Part shown: in pieces, positions 33,591 through 42,339 of the stretch
Layout of the letters: each line of letters opens with the position of its first letter
Position numbering within the stretch: the first letter of the stretch is position 1
Assembly: GCA_009885525.1 (NCBI GenBank)
Contig: VFKN01000100.1
Location: forward strand, 1 to 51,862
Length of the DNA stretch: 51,862 nucleotides
Direction: 5' to 3'
Source of the DNA: Anaerolineaceae bacterium
Lineage (GTDB): Bacteria; Chloroflexota; Anaerolineae; Anaerolineales; Villigracilaceae
The notes under the pieces: model-generated
Databases searched by the model: none
What the model saw: only the letters and a program-made list of their open reading frames with translations
What the model was told of the DNA's origin: nothing
Made by a program: the position numbers and the translations under genes

Positions 33591-34874
33591 ATGAAAAGAC
33601 ATCTTACTCTTATCTTCCTGGCTTGTGCCCTGCTTGCTGCCTGTGAACCTTTGGATTCTTCGCAACCCGTCACACAGATTCCATTTTTTGCAAGCGAGAC
33701 TCCTGCGCCGTTTATTGTCCCGGTTACCGATACACCGATCATCCTGCCTCCCGTAGATGCAAATACGCCGATTGTTCTGCCGCTGGTTACAGATACACCA
33801 GTTGTTCTGCCGCCCGCAACAGAGTCTCTTCCAATTATTATCCCGATAACTGAGACGCCGATTCCTGTTGCAGCGCCAAAATGGTGGCAAGTTTATTTCA
33901 CCGCACCATTAACCATTAATGATCCTAATAATCCCGCCAGTTCGATTGAAGAAAAATTAATTCAATTTATCAATTCCGCGCAAGTGAGTATTCACATCGC
34001 GTCATTCGAGTTCAACCTGCCGCGTGTAGCGGATGCATTGATCGCGGCAAAGGCGCGCGGCGTGGATATTCGCTGGGTGACGGATGATGAATATGGGTTG
34101 AAAGCCGATACACAACCGGGACGCGGACAATTTGCGCAGCTTATGGCGGCTGGTATCGAAGTCAAAGATGATAATGGTCGCAGCGCTTTGATGCATAATA
34201 AATTCTGGATCTTCGATAAACAGATCACATGGACAGGCTCAACGAATATTACGGTAAATGGAATCTATAAGCAAAATAATAATGCCATCGTGATCCATTC
34301 GCCTGAGATTTCGTTTATTTACGAGCGTGAATGGGAAGAATTATGGAGCGGGCAATTTGGTCCGCGTGCGCCGTCTACTATAAATAATCAGTGGGCGATT
34401 TTGGATGGAACGGCCATTCAAGTTTTATTCTCGTCCGAAGATCATGCACTCAGTAATTTGGTTGCGCTGGTCAATGACGCAAAATTCAACATTCGTTTTC
34501 TTGCGTTCAGTTTTACCGACGATAATCTGGCTCAAGCAATGGTCAGCCGCGCCAAGGCAGGCGTGGATGTGCAGGGTGTATATGAGAAGCTCGCCAGCCA
34601 GACCATTTACTCCGACCTTAGGACGTTTTGGTGCGCGGGTGTGCCGGTAAGGCAGGATGGAAATTCCAGTTTGATGCACGATAAAGTGATTATCATTGAC
34701 AACAGTATCGTTGTAACAGGCTCGTTGAACTTCACCGCTGGCGCGGATGAGTCAAATGAAGAGAACGTGATCATCATTGATAATCCTGAGATTGCCGCGT
34801 TGTATTTACAGGAATATCAACGAGTGTGGGGCATCGCCAATGAGGTGCAGGCAGGAGTGTTTACTTGTCAGTAA
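33591..34874 (+). CDS. phospholipase D-like lipoprotein
   Basis: 427 residues. A lipoprotein signal peptide (LLAAC) leads into a stalk of about 70 residues built of repeats of TDTPI/VLPP type. Two PLD domains each carry an HKD motif: HNKFWIFD at about residue 202 and HDKVIIID at about 363, both followed by TGS-x-N. It is expected to hydrolyse phosphodiester bonds (phospholipid or DNA) at the cell surface. Two complete HKD motifs suggest an active enzyme. Confidence 0.92.
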   Translation: MKRHLTLIFLACALLAACEPLDSSQPVTQIPFFASETPAPFIVPVTDTPIILPPVDANTPIVLPLVTDTPVVLPPATESLPIIIPITETPIPVAAPKWWQVYFTAPLTINDPNNPASSIEEKLIQFINSAQVSIHIASFEFNLPRVADALIAAKARGVDIRWVTDDEYGLKADTQPGRGQFAQLMAAGIEVKDDNGRSALMHNKFWIFDKQITWTGSTNITVNGIYKQNNNAIVIHSPEISFIYEREWEELWSGQFGPRAPSTINNQWAILDGTAIQVLFSSEDHALSNLVALVNDAKFNIRFLAFSFTDDNLAQAMVSRAKAGVDVQGVYEKLASQTIYSDLRTFWCAGVPVRQDGNSSLMHDKVIIIDNSIVVTGSLNFTAGADESNEENVIIIDNPEIAALYLQEYQRVWGIANEVQAGVFTCQ

Positions 34875-34880
34875 AAAGAG

Positions 34881-34906
34881 GTGACAGTCATCCAAATGAC
34901 TGTCAC
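34881..34906 (+). terminator. hairpin after the PLD gene
   Basis: GTGACAGTCAT pairs perfectly with ATGACTGTCAC around CCAA, six bases after the stop codon. There is no T-run, so termination would need a factor, or the palindrome could be a protein site for the promoter that follows at 34918. Confidence 0.5.
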
Positions 34907-34917
34907 TTACCCCATGT

Positions 34918-34923
34918 TATAAT
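34918..34923 (+). promoter_or_regulatory. -10 box of the structured RNA candidate
   Basis: TATAAT, followed after six nucleotides by ATGAATGC at 34930, the same geometry seen at leaderless genes in this window. Confidence 0.55.
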
Positions 34924-34929
34924 CACGTT

Positions 34930-35030
34930 ATGAATGCAATAACTGACAGCCCGATTGTCAGTGCCGCTTTCTGCGGGTCTGCAAGTGTATCTGGTCAGAG
35001 GAGAGAATCCCTGACCAGATTTTTGTTTTT
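34930..35030 (+). ncRNA. candidate structured small RNA or leader RNA with own terminator
   Basis: A run of consecutive stems follows the promoter: GTTAT-N7-ATAAC, TGACA-N7-TGTCA, CCGC-N5-GCGG, then a 10-bp terminator stem ATCTGGTCAG/CTGACCAGAT with TTTTGTTTTT (34989-35030). Start and end signals enclose about 100 nt. A 36-codon frame beginning with the ATG at 34930 runs through the terminator to 35040, so coding is unlikely but not excluded. It lies upstream of the aminotransferase gene. I cannot match it to a known riboswitch. Confidence 0.5.
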
Positions 35031-35042
35031 ATATCCATAACC

Positions 35043-35102
35043 AAACCCTAAAGGTTTTTTGTACGATAAGATATTTGATCAAAAAGAAAACCTTTAGGGT
35101 TT
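35043..35102. repeat. ACCCTAAAGG inverted-repeat element, copy 2 (60 bp)
   Basis: AAACCCTAAAGGTTTT (35043-35058) is the exact complement of 35087-35102, enclosing a 28-nt AT-rich loop. Its left arm and the adjacent TGTACGAT match 270-290. It ends 18 bp before the aminotransferase start. Confidence 0.75.
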
Positions 35103-35120
35103 TGAATCTCAAGGAGAATT

Positions 35121-36338
35121 ATGAAACTCAGTAAACTGGCAAGTGACATCGCCGAATCCCCGACCTTTGCGCTGAACGAAGAAGCGCGTCTACTGCGCGA
35201 ACGCGGCGAAGCCGTGATCAATTTGGGAATTGGCGAACCCAAAAACAAGACACCCATCTCTGCGGTATTGGCATCCGGTGCAAAGTTGACCAGCGGGGAG
35301 ATCAAATACACGCCGCCCGACGGCTTACCTTCAATGAAGAAGGCAGTCATCCGCTATACGGAAGAAGCATACAATCGTTTGGTCGCGCCCGAGAATGTGA
35401 TCATCACCAACGGCGCAAAACAATCGCTATACAATATTTTCTATTCGATTTTGAATCCGCAAGACGAAGTAATCGTGATCGCGCCGTATTGGGTTTCATA
35501 TCCTGAGATGATTAAGATGTGTTTGGGTGTGCCGGTGATCGTCACCCCCGAAGATGGGACATTTACTCCGCGCTTTGAAGATATCGAACGCGCGGTGACA
35601 TCTTCCACGCGCGCGATCATTGTCAACAGCCCGAATAATCCCTCCGGCGCAATTTATCCGGATGATCTAATTGAGAAGATCGTGAACATGTGCGAGAAGA
35701 AAGGCATCTTCATGATCTGCGATGACATCTATCACAAGTTGACTTTTGATAGAAACGTCGCAACGCCCGCATATAAATTCACGAACAAAGATGTAGAAAG
35801 TTCGCATGTGATCGTGGTCAACGGCGTGGCGAAACTATACGGCATGACCGGTTTCCGCATCGGCTGGGTGGTCGCGCCGCGCGAGTTGGTCAAGGTGATG
35901 ACGAATGTGCTCGCGCAGACGACATCCTGTGTTTCGCCGCTGGCGCAAGCCGCTGCGGAAGGCGCGTTGAATGGTTTGCAATCCGTCGTGGAAGCGCTGC
36001 GTTTACAGATCCAAAATAATCGCGATGTGGTGCTACAGGAAATGCGGACATTCACCGGCGCGCGGCTGATCGAACCGAAGGGTACGTTCTATGCGCTGCC
36101 CGATATCCGCGCGTTCAACAACAACTCGGTGGAAGTCTCCAAGTTCCTGTTGAAGAAAGCGATGGTGGTGACGGTGCCGGGAAAAGAATTCGGCATGGAA
36201 GGTCACATCCGCATTTCGTTCGCGGGTAGCGTCAAGGACATCACCGAAGGGATTGCGCGCATCAAATGGGCGCTGGATGCTACTTCTCCCAATGAAATTT
36301 ATATTGGCGATAAAAAGATGATTAGGGATTGGATGTAG
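35121..36338 (+). CDS. class I/II pyridoxal-phosphate aminotransferase
   Basis: 405 residues, fold type I. The PLP lysine is in VAKLYGMTGFRIGW (about residue 238), the cofactor aspartate and tyrosine region is MICDDIYHKL, and NSPNNPSG is the substrate/cofactor loop. Best fit is the aspartate/aromatic aminotransferase subgroup (AspC/AatA-like); exact specificity cannot be given. CAAGGAG precedes the start. It follows the structured RNA candidate and the inverted-repeat element, either of which could influence expression. Confidence 0.9.
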   Translation: MKLSKLASDIAESPTFALNEEARLLRERGEAVINLGIGEPKNKTPISAVLASGAKLTSGEIKYTPPDGLPSMKKAVIRYTEEAYNRLVAPENVIITNGAKQSLYNIFYSILNPQDEVIVIAPYWVSYPEMIKMCLGVPVIVTPEDGTFTPRFEDIERAVTSSTRAIIVNSPNNPSGAIYPDDLIEKIVNMCEKKGIFMICDDIYHKLTFDRNVATPAYKFTNKDVESSHVIVVNGVAKLYGMTGFRIGWVVAPRELVKVMTNVLAQTTSCVSPLAQAAAEGALNGLQSVVEALRLQIQNNRDVVLQEMRTFTGARLIEPKGTFYALPDIRAFNNNSVEVSKFLLKKAMVVTVPGKEFGMEGHIRISFAGSVKDITEGIARIKWALDATSPNEIYIGDKKMIRDWM

Positions 36339-36342
36339 GGAA

Positions 36343-36426
36343 AAGTAAAAACGTAAACATGTAAACACGTAGATAAGTAAAACACGTAAGCCTGTGTACT
36401 TGTTTACTTGTGTACCTGTCTACTTA
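36343..36426. repeat. low-complexity inverted repeat before pckA
   Basis: The left half is made of AAGTAAA/CGTAAAC/TGTAAAC units and the right half of TGTTTAC/TGTGTAC/TGTCTAC units, giving an imperfect inverted repeat of about seven-base period. The pckA ribosome-binding site follows at once. It resembles in style the repeats at 2216 and 6208. Confidence 0.6.
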
Positions 36427-36440
36427 CAACAGGAGACCAC

Positions 36441-38087
36441 ATGAATAATTTACTAAACATCAAAACTCCCGCCGAGTCAGCCGCGCAAGTTCGCAAGGCG
36501 GATTACAACTTATCGAATAACGGTATTGGAAATTTGCGCCTCGCGTATTGGAATCTTCCGGTTGAGGCATTGGTCGAAGAAGCGACATTCCGCAACGAAG
36601 GCGCGTTGGTGGCGGGCGGCGCGTATGTGGCGAACACGGGCAAGCACACCGCCCGCAGCGCGAATGATAAATTCGTGGTGCGTCACACCGACTCTGAAAA
36701 TAATATCTGGTGGGGCGTGTATAACCGTCCGTTTGCGGCGGAAAAATTTGAAGCGCTGTACGCCCGCATGTTGGGATTTTTGCAGGGACGCGATGTCTTC
36801 GTGCAGGACGTTTACGGCGGCGCGGATGAAGCCTATCGGCTGCCGGTGCGCATTGTGACCGAGCTCGCGTGGCACAGTCATTTCGTGCGCAACATGTTCA
36901 TCCTGCCGCAATCGCTGGAGGAATACAAACGCTTCATACCCGAGTTTACGATCATCTCGATGCCGTCATTCAAAGCTGCGCCCGCAGTAGACAGCACCAA
37001 TAGCGAGACCTTCATTTGTATATCTTTTGAAAAGAAACTCGCCATCATCGGTAATACGGCTTATGCGGGCGAGATCAAAAAATCGGTCTTCACGATTCTG
37101 AATTACCTGCTTCCGCTCGAAGGCGTGCTTTCGATGCATTGCTCCGCGAATGTAAATCCCGATAACGCGGATGATGTGGCGCTGTTCTTCGGCTTGAGCG
37201 GAACCGGCAAGACCACTCTCTCCGCCGATCCCACGCGCCGCTTGATCGGCGACGACGAACACGGCTGGAGCGATAACGGCGTGTTCAACTTTGAAGGCGG
37301 ATGCTACGCAAAAGTCATCGGCTTGTCGGAATCTGCGGAACCGGAAATTTACGCGACCACGAAACGCTTCGGGACGATTCTCGAAAACGTGCCGTATGAT
37401 CCCATCACGCGCATGATCGACCTCGATGATGACTCGCTGACAGAAAATACTCGCGCGTCGTATCCGCTGGAATTTATCAACAACGCGGTATCGGAGAAAA
37501 AATCGGGACACCCGAAAAATATCATTCTGTTGACTTGCGACGCGAACGGCGTCATGCCGCCCATTGCGCGGCTGACTCCGAACCAGGCGTTGTATCAATT
37601 CATTTCGGGCTACACCTCCAAGGTGGGCGGCACCGAGGTGGGACTCGGCAAGGAGCCGGAGATCACGTTCAGCGCATGTTTCGGCGGGCCGTTCATGGTG
37701 CATCATCCCTATAAATATGCGGAACTGCTCAAGAATAAGATCGAGCGTTACGGCGTGACGTGTTGGCTGGTCAACACCGGCTGGGTGGGCGGGGCGTATG
37801 GAGTGGGCAAGCGTATCTCGATCAAGTACACGCGCGCGCTGCTCAACGCTGCGCTGAGCGGAAAACTGGATAGCGTGAAATTTATCCAAGATCCGATCTT
37901 CGGGTTCGAGGTGCCGCAGTCCTGCCCGAATGTGCCGGACGAAGTAATGAACCCGTCAACTTCGTGGGCTGATAAGAAGGAATATGATCGCAGATATAAA
38001 GATCTGGCGATGCGTTTCAAGCAGAACTTCGCGAAGTTTACTGATCAAACGCCGCAGGAAGTAGTGGACGCGGGACCGAAGGTGTAG
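36441..38087 (+). CDS. pckA: phosphoenolpyruvate carboxykinase (ATP)
   Basis: 548 residues. It converts oxaloacetate and ATP to phosphoenolpyruvate, CO2 and ADP (gluconeogenesis). The nucleotide loop GLSGTGKTTLSADP, the kinase-2 type DDEHGW motif and FSACFGGPFM, WLVNTGWVGGAYGVGKR confirm the ATP-dependent class. The start at 36441 follows CAGGAG by six bases; the frame is open upstream through the low-complexity repeat. A neighbouring aminotransferase that may yield oxaloacetate is upstream, but the repeat between them argues for separate regulation. Confidence 0.96.
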   Translation: MNNLLNIKTPAESAAQVRKADYNLSNNGIGNLRLAYWNLPVEALVEEATFRNEGALVAGGAYVANTGKHTARSANDKFVVRHTDSENNIWWGVYNRPFAAEKFEALYARMLGFLQGRDVFVQDVYGGADEAYRLPVRIVTELAWHSHFVRNMFILPQSLEEYKRFIPEFTIISMPSFKAAPAVDSTNSETFICISFEKKLAIIGNTAYAGEIKKSVFTILNYLLPLEGVLSMHCSANVNPDNADDVALFFGLSGTGKTTLSADPTRRLIGDDEHGWSDNGVFNFEGGCYAKVIGLSESAEPEIYATTKRFGTILENVPYDPITRMIDLDDDSLTENTRASYPLEFINNAVSEKKSGHPKNIILLTCDANGVMPPIARLTPNQALYQFISGYTSKVGGTEVGLGKEPEITFSACFGGPFMVHHPYKYAELLKNKIERYGVTCWLVNTGWVGGAYGVGKRISIKYTRALLNAALSGKLDSVKFIQDPIFGFEVPQSCPNVPDEVMNPSTSWADKKEYDRRYKDLAMRFKQNFAKFTDQTPQEVVDAGPKV

Positions 38088-38243
38088 CGGCTCTAATCCT
38101 ATATCCATTAGAACTCTTGCGTAAGTTCTGTTTGTCTGCTAATCTTCACCAATCGCCGTGAATTTGTTAAAAGATTCGCGGATAAGATTTGCCAGTAAGA
38201 TTATGCCGCTTGACTTTTGCAAGAGGTCTATTAGGAGAATACA

Positions 38244-40247
38244 ATGTGTCGAAGTTTCAAATATCGAGTCAGTGCGGCGCGCCGCTTGTCATATATAGGA
38301 TTTGTCATTTTTCTGGCGGCTTTGTTAACATCGGCGGTTTCAGCAGCGCCATCTAAATTTGACTCTCATTCATACGGTCTGCAAAACCGTATGGACACAG
38401 CTCCGTTTGCGGCGATCCATAATTGGAATACTTTTCTGGGAGGTGAGGGGGGTGAATATGCCGTTTCCATGGCAACGGATGGAAGCAATATATATGTGAC
38501 CGGCTCAAGCCAGATGCGTTGGGGAATGCCTATTCGGAAATATTCCGGCGACAACGATATCTTTGTTGCAAAATTAAACGCCAGCGGCACGCTCTTGTGG
38601 AATACTTTTCTGGGCGGCAGCGGGTCGGATACCTGGGCGCATATAACAATCAGCGGCTCCAACATTTTCGTTATTGGAGAAAGCACAAGCACATGGGATA
38701 CACCCCTTCAGCCTTTTACGGGCGCTTTGCCGAATATGTTCATTGCAAAAATTGATTCCAATGGCAATTTACAATGGAACACTTTTCTGGGAATTTCTAA
38801 TACACTAAAGGGATTGTATGCGAACGGTATTGACCTGGACAATGCCGGCAATATTTATGTCGTTGGTGATAGCGACAAGAGTTGGGGAACGCCGCTGCGG
38901 GCATTCGCGGGAGGGGCCAGTGACGCCTTCGTTGCCAAATTTGACTCGAGCGGAACATTCCAATGGAATACTTTTCTCGGCGGAAAACGTGCCGACGAAG
39001 GGGCTGGTATCGCTGTGGATGCAACGGGTATGATCTATGTTGCGGGAAGAAGCCCTACGACATGGGGAAATCCTGTGCGCGCTTTTCAAGGGGGAATGGA
39101 TGTATTTGCTGCCAAACTCAGTAGTGATGGGAACTTAACCTGGAACACTTTTATCGGGGGAAATGGTTATGACAGAGTCGAATTCAACCCCATTGCAGCT
39201 GATAATAGTCAGAATGTCTACCTTGCAGGTAGCAGTTACGCCAGCTGGGGTAATCCCATACGGAAATTTGATCGCGGCGGTAACGTAGATGCGTTTGCTG
39301 TAAAATTGGATTCCAGCGGTGAAATTCAATGGAATACTTTTCTGGGAGGCAATTCTTTCCCTGATTTTGGCAATGCGATTGCCGTCGATTCTAATCAGAA
39401 TGTATACCTGGCTGGTAACAGCGATGTCAATTGGGGAGCACCCATCGAACCTTATCGCGGACGCGGCGATGCTTTTGCCGCCAAACTCAATAGCCAGGGC
39501 ATCTTGGAACGGAACACCTTTTTTGGAGGAGGGGAATCGGAGTATGGCAGTGCCGTTGCCTTAAATTCAAGCGGAAACATATACGTTGCGGGAGTCAGCG
39601 ATTGCAATTGGGGTGTGCCTATTCATCCGCATCAGGGCGGTAATGATACGTTCGTTGCCAGAATTAAAAATCTGTCGCTTAGTCTAGAGACGCTGTCTTC
39701 ACAAGATTACCTTGACGGCTGGGTTGTTGAATCTGGCGAAAACACCAAGGCAGGCGGCCGTGTGGATTTTAAAACCGCCACCTTGCGTTTGGGCGATACT
39801 AATTTTAAAAAGCAATATCGCAGTATTCTATCTTTCAATACCGAAGGTCTGCCTGATTATTCAATTATTACTTCAGTTACGCTCAAGATCAAAATGCAAT
39901 CCATTAAGAATGGCGCAACTTTTAATATGTTCAAGGGATTGTTGGTTGACATCCGTAAAGGAACCTTCGATTTGCCCGCCTTGCAAATAACCGATTTTCA
40001 GGCAGCAGCCTCCAGATCGGGGATCGGTCCCTTTACCGCGCCTGCTGTGGATGACTGGTACACATTAAACTTAACGAATGCCGGGCGGTACATCAACAAA
40101 ACGGCGGAAAATTCCGGGTTAACCCAATTCCGTCTGCGCTTCCAACTGGATGATAACAATAATGCGATTTCCAATTACATCAATTTCTATAGCGGTAACA
40201 GCGCAACCAACAAGCCAACGCTGACCATTCAATACTACGTGCCGTGA
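38244..40247 (+). CDS. secreted SBBP-repeat beta-propeller with DNRLRE-like domain
   Basis: 667 residues. After a signal peptide come about eight repeats, each ending W-NTFLGG and containing I-YV-x-G-x-S and W-G-x-P-x-R, the SBBP pattern of seven- or eight-bladed propellers. The last 180 residues (from about 485) form a beta-rich domain with WVVESGENTKAG and LRLGD, resembling DNRLRE-type cell-surface modules. Probably an extracellular adhesion or binding protein. TTAGGAG precedes the start. Confidence 0.87.
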   Translation: MCRSFKYRVSAARRLSYIGFVIFLAALLTSAVSAAPSKFDSHSYGLQNRMDTAPFAAIHNWNTFLGGEGGEYAVSMATDGSNIYVTGSSQMRWGMPIRKYSGDNDIFVAKLNASGTLLWNTFLGGSGSDTWAHITISGSNIFVIGESTSTWDTPLQPFTGALPNMFIAKIDSNGNLQWNTFLGISNTLKGLYANGIDLDNAGNIYVVGDSDKSWGTPLRAFAGGASDAFVAKFDSSGTFQWNTFLGGKRADEGAGIAVDATGMIYVAGRSPTTWGNPVRAFQGGMDVFAAKLSSDGNLTWNTFIGGNGYDRVEFNPIAADNSQNVYLAGSSYASWGNPIRKFDRGGNVDAFAVKLDSSGEIQWNTFLGGNSFPDFGNAIAVDSNQNVYLAGNSDVNWGAPIEPYRGRGDAFAAKLNSQGILERNTFFGGGESEYGSAVALNSSGNIYVAGVSDCNWGVPIHPHQGGNDTFVARIKNLSLSLETLSSQDYLDGWVVESGENTKAGGRVDFKTATLRLGDTNFKKQYRSILSFNTEGLPDYSIITSVTLKIKMQSIKNGATFNMFKGLLVDIRKGTFDLPALQITDFQAAASRSGIGPFTAPAVDDWYTLNLTNAGRYINKTAENSGLTQFRLRFQLDDNNNAISNYINFYSGNSATNKPTLTIQYYVP

Positions 40248-40289
40248 TGAGAATGTATCCAACATCCGCATAACGCTTGAATCAAAAAC

Positions 40290-40318
40290 CCCTGCGATGA
40301 TTCGCAGGGATTTTTTTG
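40290..40318. terminator. terminator between the propeller and SET genes
   Basis: CCCTGCGA pairs with TCGCAGGG around a TGAT loop and is followed by ATTTTTTTG; AAAAA on the other side would serve the convergent SET gene. Confidence 0.88.
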
Positions 40319-40326
40319 TTGCTTAT

Positions 40327-40917
40327 TTACTTATACACAGGCGTTGGCGCTGCGGAGGCGAAACCGCCCACTTTGGCGCTGCTGGCTGCGCGTTCGAAAG
40401 CGCGGTGCTCTGCGCGTTGCGCGTCTATCCTGCGCTGCACATGTGGAGAAAAAAATCCCGCATATTTCTTTTGTAGTTCCGGTTTCTGCCAGTCATTGCC
40501 GCCTACTTTACCGCGGCAGTTTGCATGACCACAGCCGCACTCAAACTCATCGTAGGGCATGGTATCGCACATGGCATAATCGAAACAAACTTCCTCGCCG
40601 ATTTTAATGTCTCGCATTGCAACGAGTCCAATCTGGCCCGAAAGACCTGCATTCGGATTGCACGAGTGATTGACATAATCTCCTTCGCCAATAGGTCGCG
40701 GCACCAGGAAATGACGATCTTCAACCTGGATGCACAAACTGCGATCACGATCAGAAAGGTGAATAAAGGCGTCCCATTCATAAACGACGCCCCCGAAAAC
40801 GGCTACGAGCTCACCCTTGTTGATGGGCTCTAACGAATAGATTCCGTTTCCACTGCCATTGGCCTTCGGGCGGCCTTCCAACTTAGAAGACAGATAAGAA
40901 CTTGGTTGCTTTGACAT
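40327..40917 (-). CDS. SET-domain protein
   Basis: 196 residues. It carries the SET core (GNGIYSLEPINKGELVAVFGG, NHSCNPN at 83-89, FDYA at 112-115) and a post-SET zinc motif, CGCGHANCRG at 127-136. The usual reaction is SAM-dependent methylation of a protein lysine; the target in this bacterium is unknown. The Ala/Arg-rich C-terminal tail (about 150-196) is basic. AAAGGAAG precedes the start. Confidence 0.9.
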   Translation of the reverse strand: MSKQPSSYLSSKLEGRPKANGSGNGIYSLEPINKGELVAVFGGVVYEWDAFIHLSDRDRSLCIQVEDRHFLVPRPIGEGDYVNHSCNPNAGLSGQIGLVAMRDIKIGEEVCFDYAMCDTMPYDEFECGCGHANCRGKVGGNDWQKPELQKKYAGFFSPHVQRRIDAQRAEHRAFERAASSAKVGGFASAAPTPVYK

Positions 40918-41256
40918 TCATATAACTTCCTTTTTTGTATTAAAGATGAACAGCGCCTCCCTCGGTGGTCGAGCCGAGAAAAACGCCATTGGTATTTCAA
41001 TAATACATTAAATATTCAGCATGTAAAGGTTTTAAGCCGTATTAATTTTTTTACTTTTACTAACGATTCGTTATTGAATACACCCCTGCACGTTATTAAA
41101 ATATCTCGTAGATGGATTTAACTAAAGAATCGGCCCCCTATTTTTACACACATCCGCGCCACACGTCCACGCATCTGATTCTATTAACCAATTTTGATTC
41201 CCATCCCAAAACATCACATCCACCTCCTGATATTGGACGATGAAATCGAGTTGAGA
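40918..41256. other. long intergenic region, little recognised
   Basis: About 340 bp between divergent genes. It is AT-rich around 41000-41100. A reverse open frame at 41122-41343 overlaps the next gene and has no ribosome-binding site, so I do not call it. The only signal seen is the -10 box at 41257. Confidence 0.5.
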
Positions 41257-41262
41257 TACAAT
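41257..41262 (+). promoter_or_regulatory. -10 box directly before the acyltransferase start
   Basis: TACAAT followed by seven nucleotides and the ATG at 41270; a leaderless transcript is expected. Confidence 0.55.
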
Positions 41263-41269
41263 CCTGCCC

Positions 41270-42337
41270 ATGTTTGAAAACAAAAAATATGTTGTTTGGC
41301 TCGACCTTATCCGCGTGATCAGTATTTTCATGGTCATCATCATTCACTCGGCCAGCCCTCTGTATAACAAGTGGAAATTGCCCGCCTCTGTTTGGATGGC
41401 AGGGAACATTTATAACTCCATTGCGCGGGTGAGCGTGCCGCTTTTGTTCATGGTCAGCGGATATTTATTGCTTAATCGGCAGGAGGGTGTCCGCTCGTTT
41501 TATTGGAATCGAGTCCGCAAAGTGGTCGTGCCTTTACTGATATGGTCGATCATTTATTGGGTGTGGAAAAATTATGGGCATGGAAGCTATTCTTTTTTCA
41601 ATGCCATTCAATCCATGCTGACTTCCTTTTTGATGCGGCCCGCGTATTATCACTTCTGGTTTGTTTATGCATTGCTGGCTATCTATCTGTTTGTTCCGGT
41701 TTTTCAGGTGTTTGTCCACGCTGCAGATGAGTCGGCCATAAGATATTTTGCGTTGATATGGTTTCTTTTTGGCCCCCTGCTCGACTTTGTTCAGCAAAAG
41801 GTGCTTAATTTCAATATCGCGATCGATCTTGGTTTTTTTACCCAGTACATTGGTTATTTTTATCTTGGCTATGTTTTGGGACGGATTCAATTTTCGCGCC
41901 GCGTTACCAGCCTTGCGGGTTTAACTTATTTGTTATTGGTGATTTACACTATTTACGCCACTTACACATTGAGTGCTGCCCGCGGGCGTTATGTGGATTT
42001 TTATCATAATTACCTGCGCTTGAATATGGTCGTCATGGCAATTTCTGCTTTTATCTGGTTGAAGCATGTCGGCAACTCTGCAGAGGCGCGTTTTGGGGTG
42101 CGGGCAAAAAATATTCTGCGCAACCTTTCTGCAGCATCGTTTGGTATCTATTTAGTTCATGTAATTATCCTGACGTATTTATCTTCGGGGATATTTGGAT
42201 TTAGGCTATTGCCCCCTTTGATCTCTTCGCCTTTTATCCTGGTTCCAACACTGGCATTTTTTACTTTCGTGATCTCCTACATTATTATCTTCATCTTGCA
42301 GCGGATTCCCTATCTGCGCGCGATCGTGCCGAGTTGA
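41270..42337 (+). CDS. acyltransferase-3 family membrane protein
   Basis: 355 residues with about ten transmembrane segments. The signature opening WLDLIRVISIFMVIIIHSA holds the R-x(n)-H pair characteristic of OafA/YrhL-type O-acyltransferases, and FWFVYALLAIYLFVPV is the conserved middle helix. It probably adds acetyl or other acyl groups to cell-surface glycans. Its stop lies 2 bp from the stop of the convergent pseudokinase gene. Confidence 0.9.
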   Translation: MFENKKYVVWLDLIRVISIFMVIIIHSASPLYNKWKLPASVWMAGNIYNSIARVSVPLLFMVSGYLLLNRQEGVRSFYWNRVRKVVVPLLIWSIIYWVWKNYGHGSYSFFNAIQSMLTSFLMRPAYYHFWFVYALLAIYLFVPVFQVFVHAADESAIRYFALIWFLFGPLLDFVQQKVLNFNIAIDLGFFTQYIGYFYLGYVLGRIQFSRRVTSLAGLTYLLLVIYTIYATYTLSAARGRYVDFYHNYLRLNMVVMAISAFIWLKHVGNSAEARFGVRAKNILRNLSAASFGIYLVHVIILTYLSSGIFGFRLLPPLISSPFILVPTLAFFTFVISYIIIFILQRIPYLRAIVPS

Positions 42338-42339
42338 AT

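Noticed and set aside
34930..35040. 36-codon peptide starting at the leaderless-type ATG
   Set aside because: The intrinsic terminator lies inside its last third, so a terminated transcript would lack the stop codon. A structured RNA explains the signals better.
36966..37889. 307-codon reverse frame opposite pckA
   Set aside because: pckA is unmistakable on the plus strand, and the reverse product is Arg/His-rich, as expected for the complement of GC-rich codons.
41122..41343. Reverse open frame of 73 codons before the acyltransferase gene
   Set aside because: It overlaps the acyltransferase start, lacks a ribosome-binding site, and its translation shows no recognisable family. It could be a gene remnant, but nothing supports that.
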